In this document: positions 23,291 to 35,636 of the stretch, piece by piece | How the letters are laid out: the number at the start of each line of letters is the position of its first letter | Position numbering within the stretch: position 1 is the stretch's first letter | Position numbers and translations under genes: made by a program | Source: Bisporella sp. PMI_857 | Taxonomy: Eukaryota; Ascomycota; Leotiomycetes; Helotiales; Helotiaceae | Direction: 5' to 3' | Assembly: GCA_021307315.1 (NCBI GenBank) | Contig: JAJSPD010000009.1 | Coordinates: 992,001 to 1,056,000, forward strand | Length of the DNA: 64,000 nucleotides | The notes under the pieces: generated by a model | What the model was told of the DNA's origin: nothing | The model's database searches: none | What the model saw: only the letters and a program-made list of their open reading frames with translations

Positions 23291-26200
23291 CTTGGTTAAC
23301 ATGTTGTATGTGCTTGATACGTCACATGCGATTCAGGTGAAGATTATACTGCAAAGCAACTCCTGCGCAGAATTCATATGATTGCCACATCGAAGTTTCA
23401 TATCACAACGAAGCAACGTCAAGCGCCACTCATGTCTCTATCTAACTTCATGGCCCGTCCGCCGAGGTCAGACATGTTTTGCTCGATGCAATGATACGCC
23501 ACCCAAACAGCTGCGATGGCCAGGTGGACTGCGGCTACCCCCAAGGAGGGCCAAGAATATAAACATTCAGACCGGGTCCGGGTACCCACCGATAGGAAAG
23601 CTAGCACAAGGTGTGGCCGAGCTTGAAGCGGAGCCCGGTCAGCTGGATTCGCTTCAGATAATGCTATCACGCTTTCTCTTAACGCAATATGGATGAGATA
23701 AATGCGAGACATCGCGCATCGCCTACGGCCAGTAAATCCAATAAAAGGAACGGTGGAGCTCTTGGAATGAAAGGTACGCAGATAAAGTACATGGAGGAGT
23801 CAAGCGCTGATTCGTAGACAGAATGAGAGGCTACTTTTAGTTTATAAGCATAGCGTATTGGTCGAGGCGTTAAGGGATTTGAGTTGTTGTAATGAGATAC
23901 CATTTGGGGAAGTGTTGGGTCATTTACGTTGTCTGTTGACATGTATATGCTGTAAGTGTTTGTATCAAATGTCCATAATATTAGAAGATATTCCGCATAG
24001 CAATTGAAAGTCAAATTGTTGCATGTGCAAAACAGGAAGTTATTGCGAGCTAGTCATAATTTCTAAGTGAGCGAGGAGATTGCTCTAGAGCGGTTGTTGA
24101 GCCTCCAGTGCTTGACGTACTGATATTGTCTGTACAGCACTTCCGCGTTCGAGCCGCATGATACCCCAATGGCAAAACTTGAAGTCAAGTGGTTCTCTGT
24201 ACGCCACACGCACAACGGTTATCTACGCATAATTCATCTGGTCCGGGATCTTCCAAAGGTCAATCTTTTAACGGCAAACCGTAATCTGTGATCCAGGCTT
24301 ATACGTAGCTCAAAGCAAATCTGAGCCTGCAACGGTTGCTATTTCGACCGTGACACAGATAAGCATTGCCATTCGCGGGTTTCAAAGTCTAGAACAGCTT
24401 AGGTAAGTACTTCTATAGTGAGCTTCTCTTCATATGCCAGATGGTAGAGGAGCATGCGGGCCACAAGGTCCTTGAAAATGCGGGATCAAGCTGAATCAAG
24501 TAACCTTATCTATCGAAGGGGGAAACAAGATAACCTTACAGAACGCTGGAAGGAGAGTTCAAGAATGAATAGGCGATAGCATATATTTGGAAGGCAGTGC
24601 CCAAAGAAGAAAAAGAAGAAAAAAAAAGCATCCCAAGTTTCCTTGACAAGGTTTCCAGCGCATCTCCCCCCGTCGGCTGTCCATCCTGCACCGTAGATCC
24701 AAGCTTACGCGGCTGCTCGTCGATCCCCACGACGAGGCTTAACTCCCGCCTTCTAGAGCTTTGTTGCACGTCGTGATGAGGGGTTCGCAGGAAAACTGGA
24801 TGTCGGAAAGAATGGGGTGGGGGGGAACCCTCTGGCACCTGGGGAAGAAATCAGACTTATGCACCCCCCCCCCCTCTTCCCCCGTTAGATGGCTCAGGCA
24901 TCAAGGACACGGCAGATAATCTTCCGACGAAAAGAGCACATCTCACATCTGGAATCGTGAATCTTCGGCTGGTAGAGCTATCAGCCGTGAAATATTTATA
25001 TATATAACTCATCATAAGTGGAAGATGCTCCTCTGGATTTGCGTTTTCCTTTTCCCGCCCGCTCGTCTTTGTTCGGATGGATCCGTACGTAATTGTGGAT
25101 GAGCTGTAAACCCTATTGACTTTGACCGTCTCCATTCTCCCCTCCGTTTATAGCTCCATCCCTCTTTGTATGAGCATCATAGAGTTACAATTGGGCTGAA
25201 GTGGCGAGACCTCAGCCCAAGGATGAGCCCAGAGCTCTGGGAGTATTATCGGGGATCGGAAGTAGGGTATCTTCAGCGCAGTCCCTTCCAACGCGAGGTG
25301 CTTTTGTGGGCGTTTGAGGCTGCTAAGGCCATTTGGACCGGCGACGGTATTGGGGAAGTGCTAGTTAAGATAGGACTTGGTGTGCGCTTTAAGTAAGGTT
25401 AGGATTCTCCCTAGAAACTTGTTTGCGCAGGTGCTAGACGCCGCACTTGGTGGCAGCGTGGCAAGGCCGTGAGGGGATATGCACGGCGAGCTAAATCATC
25501 CTAATATAGGATTACCTTTTCTCCTCTCCTCTCGTCATTCTACGCGCTTTCTCAGCCTGCAATGGGGAATGACATGTGAACGGTATAGACGCTGTGTAGA
25601 ATGTTTCGTCTAGATATCTAGCCATAAGGAGATCTCGCATAGATGTATTAAAATACTGCTGGAGCTTTTCAAGGTGCCGCTGCTACTGTAAGCCGAGCTA
25701 AAAGCAATTTGATAATACGAAATGAGAAATAGGAAGCTAATAGAATAGGAGGACTTGAAATTGCAGCTCTGGGAACTTGTGCACTTTGATTTCTGGATGG
25801 GTCGGCATCGAGAACTGCGTTGCACCCTCCTGTACATCAAGTTCGCTGAATACTCAGTTGCGAATCGTATACAGGAAAAGAATAAACATGACAATAGACA
25901 GCAGAAGTTCTGGCACGTGACAGGTTCGCTTATTCACTTAACCCCTTTTTAACAACTATAGCGTGTGTGACATGAATCTGTATCTTTCTTATAGAACTTA
26001 CATTGCACCGGAAGAAACTTCTCGTGGCTATCCTTATGAACTTCTGGCTCATTCCTCCGTCGTAGTTTAGGCGAAAGTATATTTCAAGGAGCGTCGAATC
26101 ACGTATAAGGCATCGTCACTGCCTTGACAACCTACCTCTTTAAGACTTCATCGCAACAGCACTCCTTGATTTTGCCAGAAACATGGCCGTGATGCATAAT

Positions 26201-26990
26201 GTAGTCGGAGGCGCAAAATATAGCCAGAATCAGGAACACGAAACATACGGCTGGGACCTATGATCGTCCTCAAAGCATTCCAACTTTCTTGGGATCAGTA
26301 GAGTCCAGGAGGCTGAATCGGCGTAGAACAGGTATACTGAACGCTTATCTTCTCATCTTTCAGATGACGCAAGCTACAGAAATGCAGCTCTTAGTCAAGG
26401 CATGAGACATTGAGCTAGGGCATGTCCATGAAACAGTACATGCTTTGATTGAAGCAGAGCGGAATGTATCTTTAGGGATCTTGTAATATTTTCACCATAT
26501 ATAAGCAGTCATGCAGAAATTTACACAGGCCAGACGTTTTATTCGTAATCAACCTTGTTGATTGCTCAAGAGATCCTCAAGTTATGAGGAGATACGTCCC
26601 AAGGTACGGGGATGTGGCCTGAAAACTCTCATGTTCATGGGTGGCTGTAACGTAATGATGATTTGTAGTTCCTGGAATCAAGCTAAGACAACATCATGTT
26701 CCGGGTAAAAACTAGATTGAGGATAGCAACACATGAATTGACAAAGTCAACGTCTGCTTCCAGCTGACAGTTGTCTCGCTAGGATCACAGTTTTAAAAGT
26801 ACATCCGCAGCTTCAGACCAACACAGAACCAAGTTTCAGCCCACGAGCAGAGTCCAATTTACACTAACATACACAGCATCTCTATGGTCAGCTAATAGAT
26901 CTCGAAATAGATCTCGAGAAGTCATGCTCTGGAGAATTGCACCCTGCCGTGGCTTTATCGTCGCCAAATATAAGGATGCCGTCTCTTTAA
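23291..26990. other. Gene-poor stretch of 3.7 kb
   Basis: Only short open frames, none with a motif I recognise. A C11 run lies at 24864-24874. Nothing here looks like an intact transposon, rRNA or tRNA. Confidence 0.5.
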
Positions 26991-27329
26991 CCCGCGGGAT
27001 GGGTAGTAGGACTTGGAACGCGCAAAAATGGTTGTGAATATATGCTGCTAGCTATGACTTTCGCATGTATGTCCAATATTGAAAACTTGGCTCTAGATAT
27101 ATATCCCGGAGCCCTCCAAATACTCAAGGTCCATCTCTACTGTGCTTTAGATAATGAGGCAAGGAAAGAAATGAAGGAAGTCGCCGATAGGCAGGTTTAC
27201 GACCATACCTTTGTTGCTCACAGTTTACACAAAAGAATTGATCTTTGGTGTGAGAACAGTCCTGAATTAGAAGCCAGTTTATCATCTACAAGGTTCAATG
27301 TCCTAATTATTATTGTTTTTCGAATGTAA
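26991..27329 (+). pseudogene. Possible relic of an F-box/leucine-rich-type fungal protein
   Basis: Open frame of 112 codons, bounded upstream by a TAA at 26988. It reads CEYMLLAMTFACMSNIENLALDI and then LHKRIDLWCENSPELE. The phrase LLAMT...NIENLALD resembles the start of the repeat region in many fungal F-box-like proteins (LLLAMTPNLETL). No F-box, promoter or downstream continuation was found, so this would be a fragment. It could also be chance. Confidence 0.2.
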
Positions 27330-27424
27330 GCTATAAGCCCGGTCGATGTTTGTGTATACTAATTCACCAAAACACGAGAGCCTGCTTAGGCGCTTACAAT
27401 CCTTTATATTGAGTTTCCTACATC

Positions 27425-28021
27425 CTAATCATACTTCCCACTCTCCCTCACTAGTCCCAATTCCTCATTCTCTTTCTTACTCCTCCGCGACCACTCAGGC
27501 GCCTCGTCCTTGCCCTCCTCCTCCTCCTTATCACCCTGCTCCTTCGTGTGATGCACCGTCCTGGGATCGTGTTCCGCTGGACTGTAGATCGTATATAAAA
27601 TCAACGGCGTAGGTCCAGTATTCACAAACTGATGCTGTGTTCCCGCCGGTACAATCACCAGATCTCCGGCCTTAATATCCTGGTCTTTGCCATTAACAGT
27701 CGCCTTGCCGATGCCGCTCGTAAACGTGAGAGCTTGGTCAACGGTGTGGACCTCGTCGCCGATATCTCCACCAACCGGGATGGTCATCAAAACGACCTGG
27801 CTGTAAAAGGACGTGAAGAGGACTTTGCGAAACTCGCCGTTCGAGGCGGGATATGAGGTTGTCATGTTGGGGAAGTAGACCATCTCATGGGCCGGAGGAT
27901 CAGATTTGGAGGCCATGGTGCGAACTGCGAAGGGTGATTGCTTGAATATTGGTGTCTTTTGCGCAAGGATTGTAAATGCGCGCGTAGGGGTGGTTCGCAC
28001 TGTACGTGTTAAGAGAGACAT
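27425..28021 (-). CDS. Cupin-domain protein, possibly mitochondrial
   Basis: Intronless, 198 aa. The single conserved cupin barrel covers about 65-155: GGDIGDEVHTVDQALTFTSG gives Glu and His metal ligands (with Gln in the usual last position) and VIVPAGTQHQFVNTG is cupin motif 2. This resembles the small cupin_2 proteins related to mannose-6-phosphate isomerase C-terminal domains; the reaction is unknown. Residues 1-35 are rich in Arg and Thr and free of acidic residues, fitting a mitochondrial presequence. A second Met at 36 (27914..27916) starts right before the conserved part and could give a cytosolic form. The C-terminus is charged (KEEEEGKDE). Head-to-head with COX11. Confidence 0.75.
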   Translation of the reverse strand: MSLLTRTVRTTPTRAFTILAQKTPIFKQSPFAVRTMASKSDPPAHEMVYFPNMTTSYPASNGEFRKVLFTSFYSQVVLMTIPVGGDIGDEVHTVDQALTFTSGIGKATVNGKDQDIKAGDLVIVPAGTQHQFVNTGPTPLILYTIYSPAEHDPRTVHHTKEQGDKEEEEGKDEAPEWSRRSKKENEELGLVRESGKYD

Positions 28022-28614
28022 TTGCCAGCAAGATACATGCTAATAGCTGATATAAATACAGAGCAATAGCGAATCTTCTCCGTGGAGGGAAAAACGCCCC
28101 ATGTTGATATTGTAAAGGTGATGTCATGTATTACTGAATGCAATGTGGTTAGTCATTAAGCACAAGCCTCATAGAAGCCATTGTCCTTCGATTTCTAGCC
28201 AGACCTGGAAGATTATTCGATTGCGAGGTTTGTCCGCACATCGGTGTCTGTAAATTATCATATTCTTGATAGGACGGGGTTCGGTCAATGGGTGACGCGG
28301 GATTTGAAGCTCCGCGAAAGCACGGGGGTGACGAGTGAGCGGGGTGAATATATATGAGACGTCTGAGGAAGCACCTTTTAATGATGCTTGATGCCTGAGA
28401 TCCCAGCTTGGGGAGCACTTGATGCCTTAGAACAAAGTATTTTTCGCCAATAAAGCAACCCCTATATTATACTAAACTAGAACCGTGGTGCCGAAAGCGG
28501 TGAGGCATCATAAAGCGATTCTGCCAATGCGAAAATGGTTCGACCTTGAACCCGCTGCTCGATACCGATGACAACTTCAACATCGACCTCGAAACTCAAT
28601 TGGGCGGCAGTAGG
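28022..28614. promoter_or_regulatory. Divergent promoter, cupin and COX11
   Basis: 593 bases between opposing starts. No coding frame with support. It may coordinate the two genes, but no specific site was identified. Confidence 0.4.
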
Positions 28615-29505
28615 ATGAACGTCTTTCCGCGGTCTCTGAGGGGAATTGTACGCAAAGATGCAGTCTGGACATGCTCATCCTGTGCGAAATCTATGCGCCA
28701 GCAGAAATCTTTCTTTAAACCATCAACAAGATACATCACAAATAGTTCGAAACCCAGACAGAATGCGGCACCAACATTCGAAGAGCTGAGGGAGCCCTCG
28801 AGGAAGAAGAATATCTCGACTCTGTACTATACAATTAGCATAATATTAGGGACGGTGGCATTTTCATATGGCTCTGTGCCAATGTATAAAATGGTCCGTA
28901 GTTGGAGCCTTGTCCGAAGCACACATCTAACAAGTGCTTTCTAGATTTGCCAAACAACAGGTTGGGGAGGTCAACCTATAAAGGCCCCCGGGCATGGAGG
29001 CGCTGCTGGCGACGATCCTTCCGAGCGTTTAAAACCTGTCACAAATGCTAAGCGCATACGAATAACATTCAATGGCTCGGTTTCCGATGTGCTACCTTGG
29101 AAGTTCACACCTCAGCAACGAGAAGTTCGTGTCCTTCCCGGAGAAACCGCATTGGCATTTTATACCGCCACCAACAAGTCCGACGAAGATATTATTGGGG
29201 TGGCGACATATAGCGTCACGCCTGGACAAGTTGCGCAGTACTTCAGCAAGATACAATGTTTCTGTTTTGAGGAGCAGAGGCTGAATGCGGGAGAGACGGT
29301 TGATATGCCGGTGTTCTTCTATATAGATCCGGATTTTGTGAACGATATAAATATGAGAGGTATTGAGCAGGTTACACTGAGCTATACCTTCTTTAGTGAG
29401 TACTTCTAGACGGTGAAATATAATGTTGGATCAGATCTCTAACAGTGTACAGAGGCACGATATGATAAGAATGGCAACCTGAAGGCTATGCCGGAGGGTA
29501 TTTAA
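28615..29505 (+). CDS. COX11: Cytochrome c oxidase assembly protein Cox11
   Basis: Inner-membrane copper chaperone for the CuB site of Cox1. Three exons, 28615..28893, 28945..29395 and 29453..29505, give 260 aa. The frame is open upstream only from TTG, so the ATG at 28615 was chosen. An Arg/Lys-rich mitochondrial presequence precedes a single membrane helix (TLYYTISIILGTVAFSYGSV). Joining across intron 1 gives VPMYKMICQTTGWGGQ, the family hallmark. The copper-binding KIQCFCFEEQ and the NAGETVDMPVFFYIDPDF motif follow. Intron 2 restores the conserved end TFFKARYDKNGNL; without it the protein would stop early at EYF. Intron 1 has an unusual GTCCGT donor, but the ATCTAAC branch site and protein conservation support it. 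Confidence 0.93.
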
Positions 29506-30450
29506 TTGTATAAAATGTTACAATAGCATGTGCATTGGGTGGAGTCGAGAATTTTTGCATGAACTTGATGTAATATCGAAAGAGAGTCTAGATCAACCTC
29601 TCCTCAAACCATACCCAGTTCCGCAGTTATGGATTCCGGAATATCCAATGGGATTGTGTGATGCTTCCATCTGTATTTGGGCATGGGACACTGATACACT
29701 TGCCTTCCCACGTTGGCTGCTAGGTGAGTGCTAGTGCTAATGTGTCTATCAAGATGCTCGCACATTATAAATTGCTTAGATGTAAGAAGCAAGCTCGTTG
29801 CTTGAGAAATCGGCGCACTTCCGACTCGTTTACCACAAGCTGAGTAAGCGGCTCTGCCAAGAATATATCCTCACCACCACCAAAGGTTCATTTGTAGAAC
29901 TGTGACAGTGTCACTGACCTCATGTCGTCGCAAATCGTATTCTATTCAAAGCAGATCTTACATCTAGGCAGGCGAAGAAATCCCTTCACAACACAAATAT
30001 AGTTCGCCTAAACTGGTCGCTCAGGCAGCAGCATCGCAGCCTCACATCAGCCTCACTATCTCGTCTCTCACACCGACACAACATGGCGCAGAGGACTCTG
30101 CACAGTTGTGAGTCCTTCTAGATTGTGTAACTTGCATATATTTATTTTCTTAGAGTTTCTGAGAACGTCCTTATTGACTCGAATTCCATCTCACTCCACC
30201 CCAGTGTTGTCCTCTTAGCACTTGCCTAAAGTTCCATACACTGGATCCCTTCCGTTGCCTATTAAATCCTAATTTCTAAATTGTTAAATACTCCTACATC
30301 ACAGTCACCACATTCACAGCACAGTCAACATATAACTACCGGCTCATCCAATGCAAGTCTCATCATTGCACCTTCGTATTTCTTTGACCTTGGACTCAAC
30401 CAGTCTAAACGAATTTACCGTATGTCACATTTCATCCCAACTTTGATTCA
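29506..30450. other. Intergenic, no gene seen
   Basis: Between tandem plus-strand genes. The part after 29950 is C-rich and T-rich and probably the leader of the F-box gene. Confidence 0.4.
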
Positions 30451-31389
30451 ATGTCTTCTCCTCCGTCAAGCGCTCCCAATACCGAATCCGGCTTCATGTC
30501 CTCACAGGAATCCCATACCATGCCGCTAAGACGCAGTCGTCGGATAGCCTCAGGAAGCACTGTCAGCAATACAAGTAATTCCAGCAAAGGAAAGGGCAAA
30601 GAGAAAGATATTGATGATTCAGAAATAAAACCAAAAGAGTGGCAGCTTGAGCAAACACCATTCTTACGCCTGCCGAAGGAGGTTGTCCTTGCAATTTTCA
30701 AAGTGTTGAATCCGATTGATGCAGTGGTATGTAGTTCAGAAGACCTTTCTCCAACTCATATCTGTTCCACAGAATCAAGCAAAGACTAATCCGTAAATTG
30801 CAGAGCTTAAGCTTAACAAAGTACAATCACCCAATAGCAGAAAACTAGTAAGACATTCTAACAATCCTAGCAAATATGCCTACCTCCTCGCCAAAGGTTC
30901 TGACTCGACCGTCCACAAACCCGACGGCATCGTACGTCCCATCCTCCAAGGCGTCTCCATGTTCATCGGCGCTCCCGACTCAGAACACCCAGTCATACAG
31001 TCTCAGGGCTGTAAATTCTGTCTTCCCGTGCTTTACTACCCCCCGCACTGCGAGCTCAATTTTCACCTGAGACCCTTTATGCCTTCGCATCTAAACTGTA
31101 TTCGCCCCCCCTCACTTCCTAAATCCGTTTGACTTCATCCCTCCCTGTCCCCTGTATTCATCCTCGCCAAGGAAGGAAGACTGATGATTAGATGGCAGTT
31201 TGCGTATCCTGTGAAAAATACACCAGGGCCGAGAACACCGCCTTCAGCGACGCAAATCTGCATTGCGGACTGTGCGGCGTGAACTACAGTAAGCGGTTCG
31301 AGCGCGGAAGACGCCATATCGATATGCAGCGACCCGGGGAAGCGCAGCTTAGAGTGCGGAAGTGGTATAATATTAATGTTGATGTCTGA
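30451..31389 (+). CDS. F-box protein with C-terminal zinc-binding-like cysteines
   Basis: Probable substrate adaptor of an SCF ubiquitin ligase. My model has four exons, 30451..30726, 30804..30820, 30871..31097 and 31199..31389, giving 236 aa. The N-terminus is Ser/Arg-rich (MPLRRSRRIASG). The F-box is at about 75-105: FLRLPKEVVLAIFKVLNPIDAV joined to SLSLTNKYAYLLAK through a 17-nt micro-exon. The second half has CKFC, then FMPSHLNFCVSCEKYTRA and CGLCG, suggesting a zinc-stabilised fold. The last intron (31098..31198, GTATTC donor) was chosen because it alone yields the continuous HLNFCVSC; a shorter 65-nt alternative (31127..31191) also stays in frame. Target unknown. Confidence 0.6.
30804..30820 (+). 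other. 17-nt micro-exon of the F-box gene
   Basis: Flanked by ...TTGCAG and GTACAA, with the next intron showing TTCTAAC and CCTAG. It encodes SLSLT plus two bases and completes F-box helix 3. The reading frame fails if it is skipped. Confidence 0.5.
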
Positions 31390-31844
31390 GGAGTTGTATT
31401 AGATAAGCTGATCGGTGTTGTCTATTGCGTTGGATTGAATGTTTATGAGGTAGTTGGGTACATTATCAGTGCGTTGGATTTTGCATAGGCGTTCATTGTA
31501 CATAGACTGGTGTTTTACAAGACGCATGGGTGCTCACGGGAAAAGAATTGGATGGCAGTTGTTCGGGTCTGAGTGGGAATGCAGAGGTCTTGATAAGCCT
31601 CATTGGGAGTTACGAATATGAGCATGATATTATACTTAAGTTTGGTACTGCAGCATAAAGATCAAAGTGAATCTCAGGATTAAACGCGATTGGTATGAAG
31701 AAGGAAGGTCCACTACTATATTGGTGTACTGTAATCTACAGATGCTAGTTTCATTCGTATATGTGTACAATTACCTAGCCGAGCATACTCCATTCCCATC
31801 ATTGACTTTTGCGTTTCCTTGCCACAGCCATCAGAATAGTTAAA
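31390..31844. other. Convergent intergenic region
   Basis: 455 bases between 3' ends of the F-box and SMP/C2 genes. AT-rich, with no gene seen. Confidence 0.5.
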
Positions 31845-34800
31845 TTAAGTCTCCGTCTCCACATCAGGCTGCCTTCCAGACAGGCTCCCCTTTTTCAACG
31901 TTCTCCCAATCGCAAACTTGGCCTCGTCTTTCGCAAACGCGATATTCCTCATCGGCTTCCATTGCATGAGGCCCCTCTGCTTGCGATGCAGCCCCTTGCT
32001 CTCCTCCCTGTAGTCCTTGTACTGCGTCACCGGATTCTTTGACTGGGACGTGCGGGAGGCGGTCTTCTCCGGACCGGCGCCGTCGAGCGATTTGTCAGTT
32101 TCGGCGTCGACAACACCCAGGTCGCTTTCATCGGAGGATGAATTAGAGTCCGAGTAATCGGTGCCTTCATCGTCGTCGTCATTGCCTGATTGCTGGCTCC
32201 TGGCGGTAGATGCATCACCGGTGTTGGCTGGTTTCCGGGGGGCCTTCTGGTCTATATATTGTGCTGGGTCTTCTCCGAACGCGCCGCTCCAGTCTGTACC
32301 ATCCTTTGCCAGCCACTTTTGCTTCTCCTTTTCGTCGGCTGTGGCTAGGACATCTCGGCCTTGGGTTAGTGACTCGTCGTGGAGTTTCTGCACCGCTGGT
32401 GGCATTTCCTTGGTTACCTTTGTGGTTCGAACACCTTCTGCGTGGCAAGCTTCCCAAGTCTCTTGCGTCTCCCTTGAGTCATTGCCACTGATAAATGCAG
32501 CGTGATCTTGATCTGTTCCAGCTTTGAACCGACCACGGAACTGTAACCGACCGATTTCTTGGATACCAATATCGGGAATGTCCTTAAAATTATCCTCGGT
32601 AATGTAGTTCTGGACTAGCCTCATACCTTTATCAGTCTTCCAGATTGGAGTGTTGATATCTTCCTCCTTGTTGTCTTCGAGATGATGCAGCCAGACGACA
32701 GCATAAGCATCAGCAGCGCGCTTACCAGCAACGTGAAACTCGAATACGATTGGAGAGCGGTATCGGTACTTGACTGGCAGCCGAATATTGTACTTGCCAT
32801 TGTCCTGTGCAAGATCCCAGAAGATTCCATCGCCCTCATCAGTGGTTTGGCAGTTATTTCTCCCAATGTTGCCTGAGCTACCACCAGTCCTCAACTTGAG
32901 TTTGGTCTTGGCAGTATATCCTGTCGCAAGGATCTTCTGAGAAGGGAATTCGAAAGTACCGACGTCCCATCCAAGTTGTTGCGGCGGTAGACGAGTTTCG
33001 ACACTGCGGAATAGTATGGAAATTCTGATTCGACCAAAGCCAATTCCACCATCTAGAGGATACCATCTTGTTACTTGCGAGCTAGTCTGTAGAATATCGG
33101 CTAATCTCAGTGGCACAACACCTAGGATTGGATCATGCTGTCTCATGCGCTGGTCACGAACGGTCACTGTGACAATACCGGATCGCCAGTCTCTCATAAA
33201 TCGCTCAGTACCGGCGTTAAAGATTGGCTTGCTGCTGACCACCTTGGTACGTGTGCGATAAACCTAGAAACATTAGCTACATGTTGCCAGTGCCCAGCGA
33301 CACATTGGAAAACTTATTAAACTTACCAATTCATCATTGAACAAAATTGTGCAATAACTGCTAGGCAGCTTCTTGCTCTCTTCTTCTTTGTTCTCTCCCG
33401 ATTCCTGAGCTGGTTCAAACTCTCTACCTTTGCGCTTACCCTCACTTCCTTTGATATTCTGAAGCTCGAGATTGACGATTTGATGGACAACAACACTGCA
33501 AACTCCGCTTGGCCACAGGGGGTCAGGTGGAGTGTGCACCACAGCATCTTCATCCGCAGTCTCAACTGCTCCTTTCTCATCTTGCAGTTCTGCCTTATCC
33601 TTAAGGGCATCGGGAAGGTTGACATCTTTACCAGAGGTCCTAAGAGCAGGGCGAAATTGTGGTTTGCCAAAGTAGCCAACTTCCCAATGAAGCTCGCCAG
33701 GCATGCTCTTTTCTGGATCCATTCCACGAAGCTTGGAGACTTGTGGGTACATCTTACCCGGATGCTGGATCATTTTTTGCATCGATAGCTCAACTTTGCC
33801 AACGACATCGTCAGAAGTTGATCTATCAGAGTCCCATAGCTCCATAGATAGTTGCTCATCTGCTTTGATAAGATCTGGGGTGACCAGTAATGCGCAAGTC
33901 TCCTCCCATACTGGGTTCAGATCATCTTGGATAACTCGAGTACAATACATTGGCTTTCCATACTTGGAGAAACTGACGGTGATGTAAGGATCACTTCCAC
34001 CACCATCACTGCCACGACGATCTTGCTTGCTGAGACCGGTGGCTTTGTGAATTCTGATCCAAAGAACTCCCAGAGCTTCGACATCTTTTTGGATATCATC
34101 ACCTTGCAACATCTTACCCATGTCGAGCGTCATACTTTTTGGTGCAACATACTCGTTCGCAGCGGCTCCGATAGCATAGTTGACAAAGTTAGAAATTAGT
34201 GGTAGGTTAAGGATGTTCACACCCGTTTGCAACATTGGCACGCAGCCCGCTTGAACTTTCGGTAAGCCCATGAGTGTAAACGTGAGAGCCTTTAAGAAAG
34301 GTGGCTCCGGAGACATTTGCAATCGGATTCTAACTGTACCAACCAGGCCTTGTAGCTCAACAAAGATAGGAAGGGGAACTCCGAAAAGACCTTTAATACC
34401 CAGGTAAAAGACCAACTGCATATGCATATTTTTGGCCTTTGCCGAAGTTCCTGGTCCTGTTGGCAGCGCATGGTACGCAAATGAGCATTCGAGATTATAG
34501 TAGTCTCCACCTTCCTCGTCGGCCGCCAACTCTTGGGGATCCTTGTTCTTCTCGTTTTGGCGATGGATATCATCCTTCAATCCCTTGACATGTCCATCAG
34601 GTAAAGCACGCAAGCTCAAAATTCGGAAAGGGTTGCTTCCTTGGTTGATCTCAGCGACTCGTACATTCTCGATAACCCCAGGAACAGATGCTTGCATAAC
34701 ATCTTCGAGTGTGTCCGCAACACCAGCGAACATTTCAGGATCAATTAGTCCCCACATCACGCCGAGAAATGTGTTCATCCATTCGACCGATTCGGGAATG

Positions 34801-35636
34801 AGGTTTTGTGTTGCCTATGTTACATTAGTTTTGTTGTATCCATCTTTAGTTATACTCACGGTCTGGCCGCGTGTTTGCTCGCTAGACCACTCAGTCGCGC
34901 GGCCGGAGCGCAGAACCTCCTTCATCCATAGGAATATCCCAGAAGCTATACAGGATGCCAAGGGTATGAGACCATAAATTGCACCACCGAACATCTTGCC
35001 AAGTACAACGATAGCCACGAATACACTAACAGCCAGAATAGTTGCCTTCTTCTCCAATGCCTCAAACATAGGCTCATAGCTAACAGATGGTGTTGGATGG
35101 AATAAGATATTTGTCTTTTCGCCATGAATTGGCACATCTGATGTACTGCCAGGCTCCACAGGATCTGGTGGGGCTGTAATATCTTGGTTCTTTTTGTATT
35201 CCTCTAACGATTGAGACTCATGCGACTGAACGGGAGTGTCCTTATTGAGATTCGCATTTGGCACAGATAGCTGTATATAGTCAATAAAATGAAGTTACAC
35301 AACAGCTGCCTTACTTACCATAGGATTGTCGACCGACTTCATAAAGTTTGCGTCAACATCCTCAATTTCTACCTGTCTGCCAGTGACAGGGTCTGTTACG
35401 GTCTTCTTCGTCCCTGAAACCCCTGTGGGTTGACCTGGAGCATGATCTTTAACTTCAGCGCCTCCAAGAGGCTGTTGTCCAACAGCCTTCTCAGCTTTCA
35501 AGTCAGCATCTATCTTTGCATCTCGCTCCTTTTTCTCAGCATCTAGACTCTGTATGAATTTCTGGATATTAGGGATTGGATTCGCTCCCGAATAATGGCC
35601 CCCGGGGGCTTTCTTTGTGGGAGGAGGAGTAGCCAT
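31845..35636 (-). CDS. Tricalbin-like SMP/C2-domain protein (mug190-like)
   Basis: Probable ER-anchored lipid-transfer tether at membrane contact sites. Four exons, 35636..35319, 35270..34860, 34814..33327 and 33263..31845, with 48-, 45- and 63-nt GT-AG introns, give 1211 aa. A disordered N-terminus leads to a hydrophobic hairpin (ATILAVSVFVAIVVLGKMFG and following) at about 170-215. The SMP domain covers about 245-450 (ESVEWMNTFLGVMWGLIDPE, LPIFVELQGLVGTVRIRLQM). C2-1 begins at LGVLWIRIHKATGL with SDPYITV and LWDSD calcium-loop Asp residues. A second C2-like unit begins at SGVCSVVVHQIVNLEL and crosses the last intron (YCTILFNDELVYRTRTKV). The C-terminal third is conserved in the fungal mug190 group by recall. 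The tail is acidic then basic. Confidence 0.85.
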
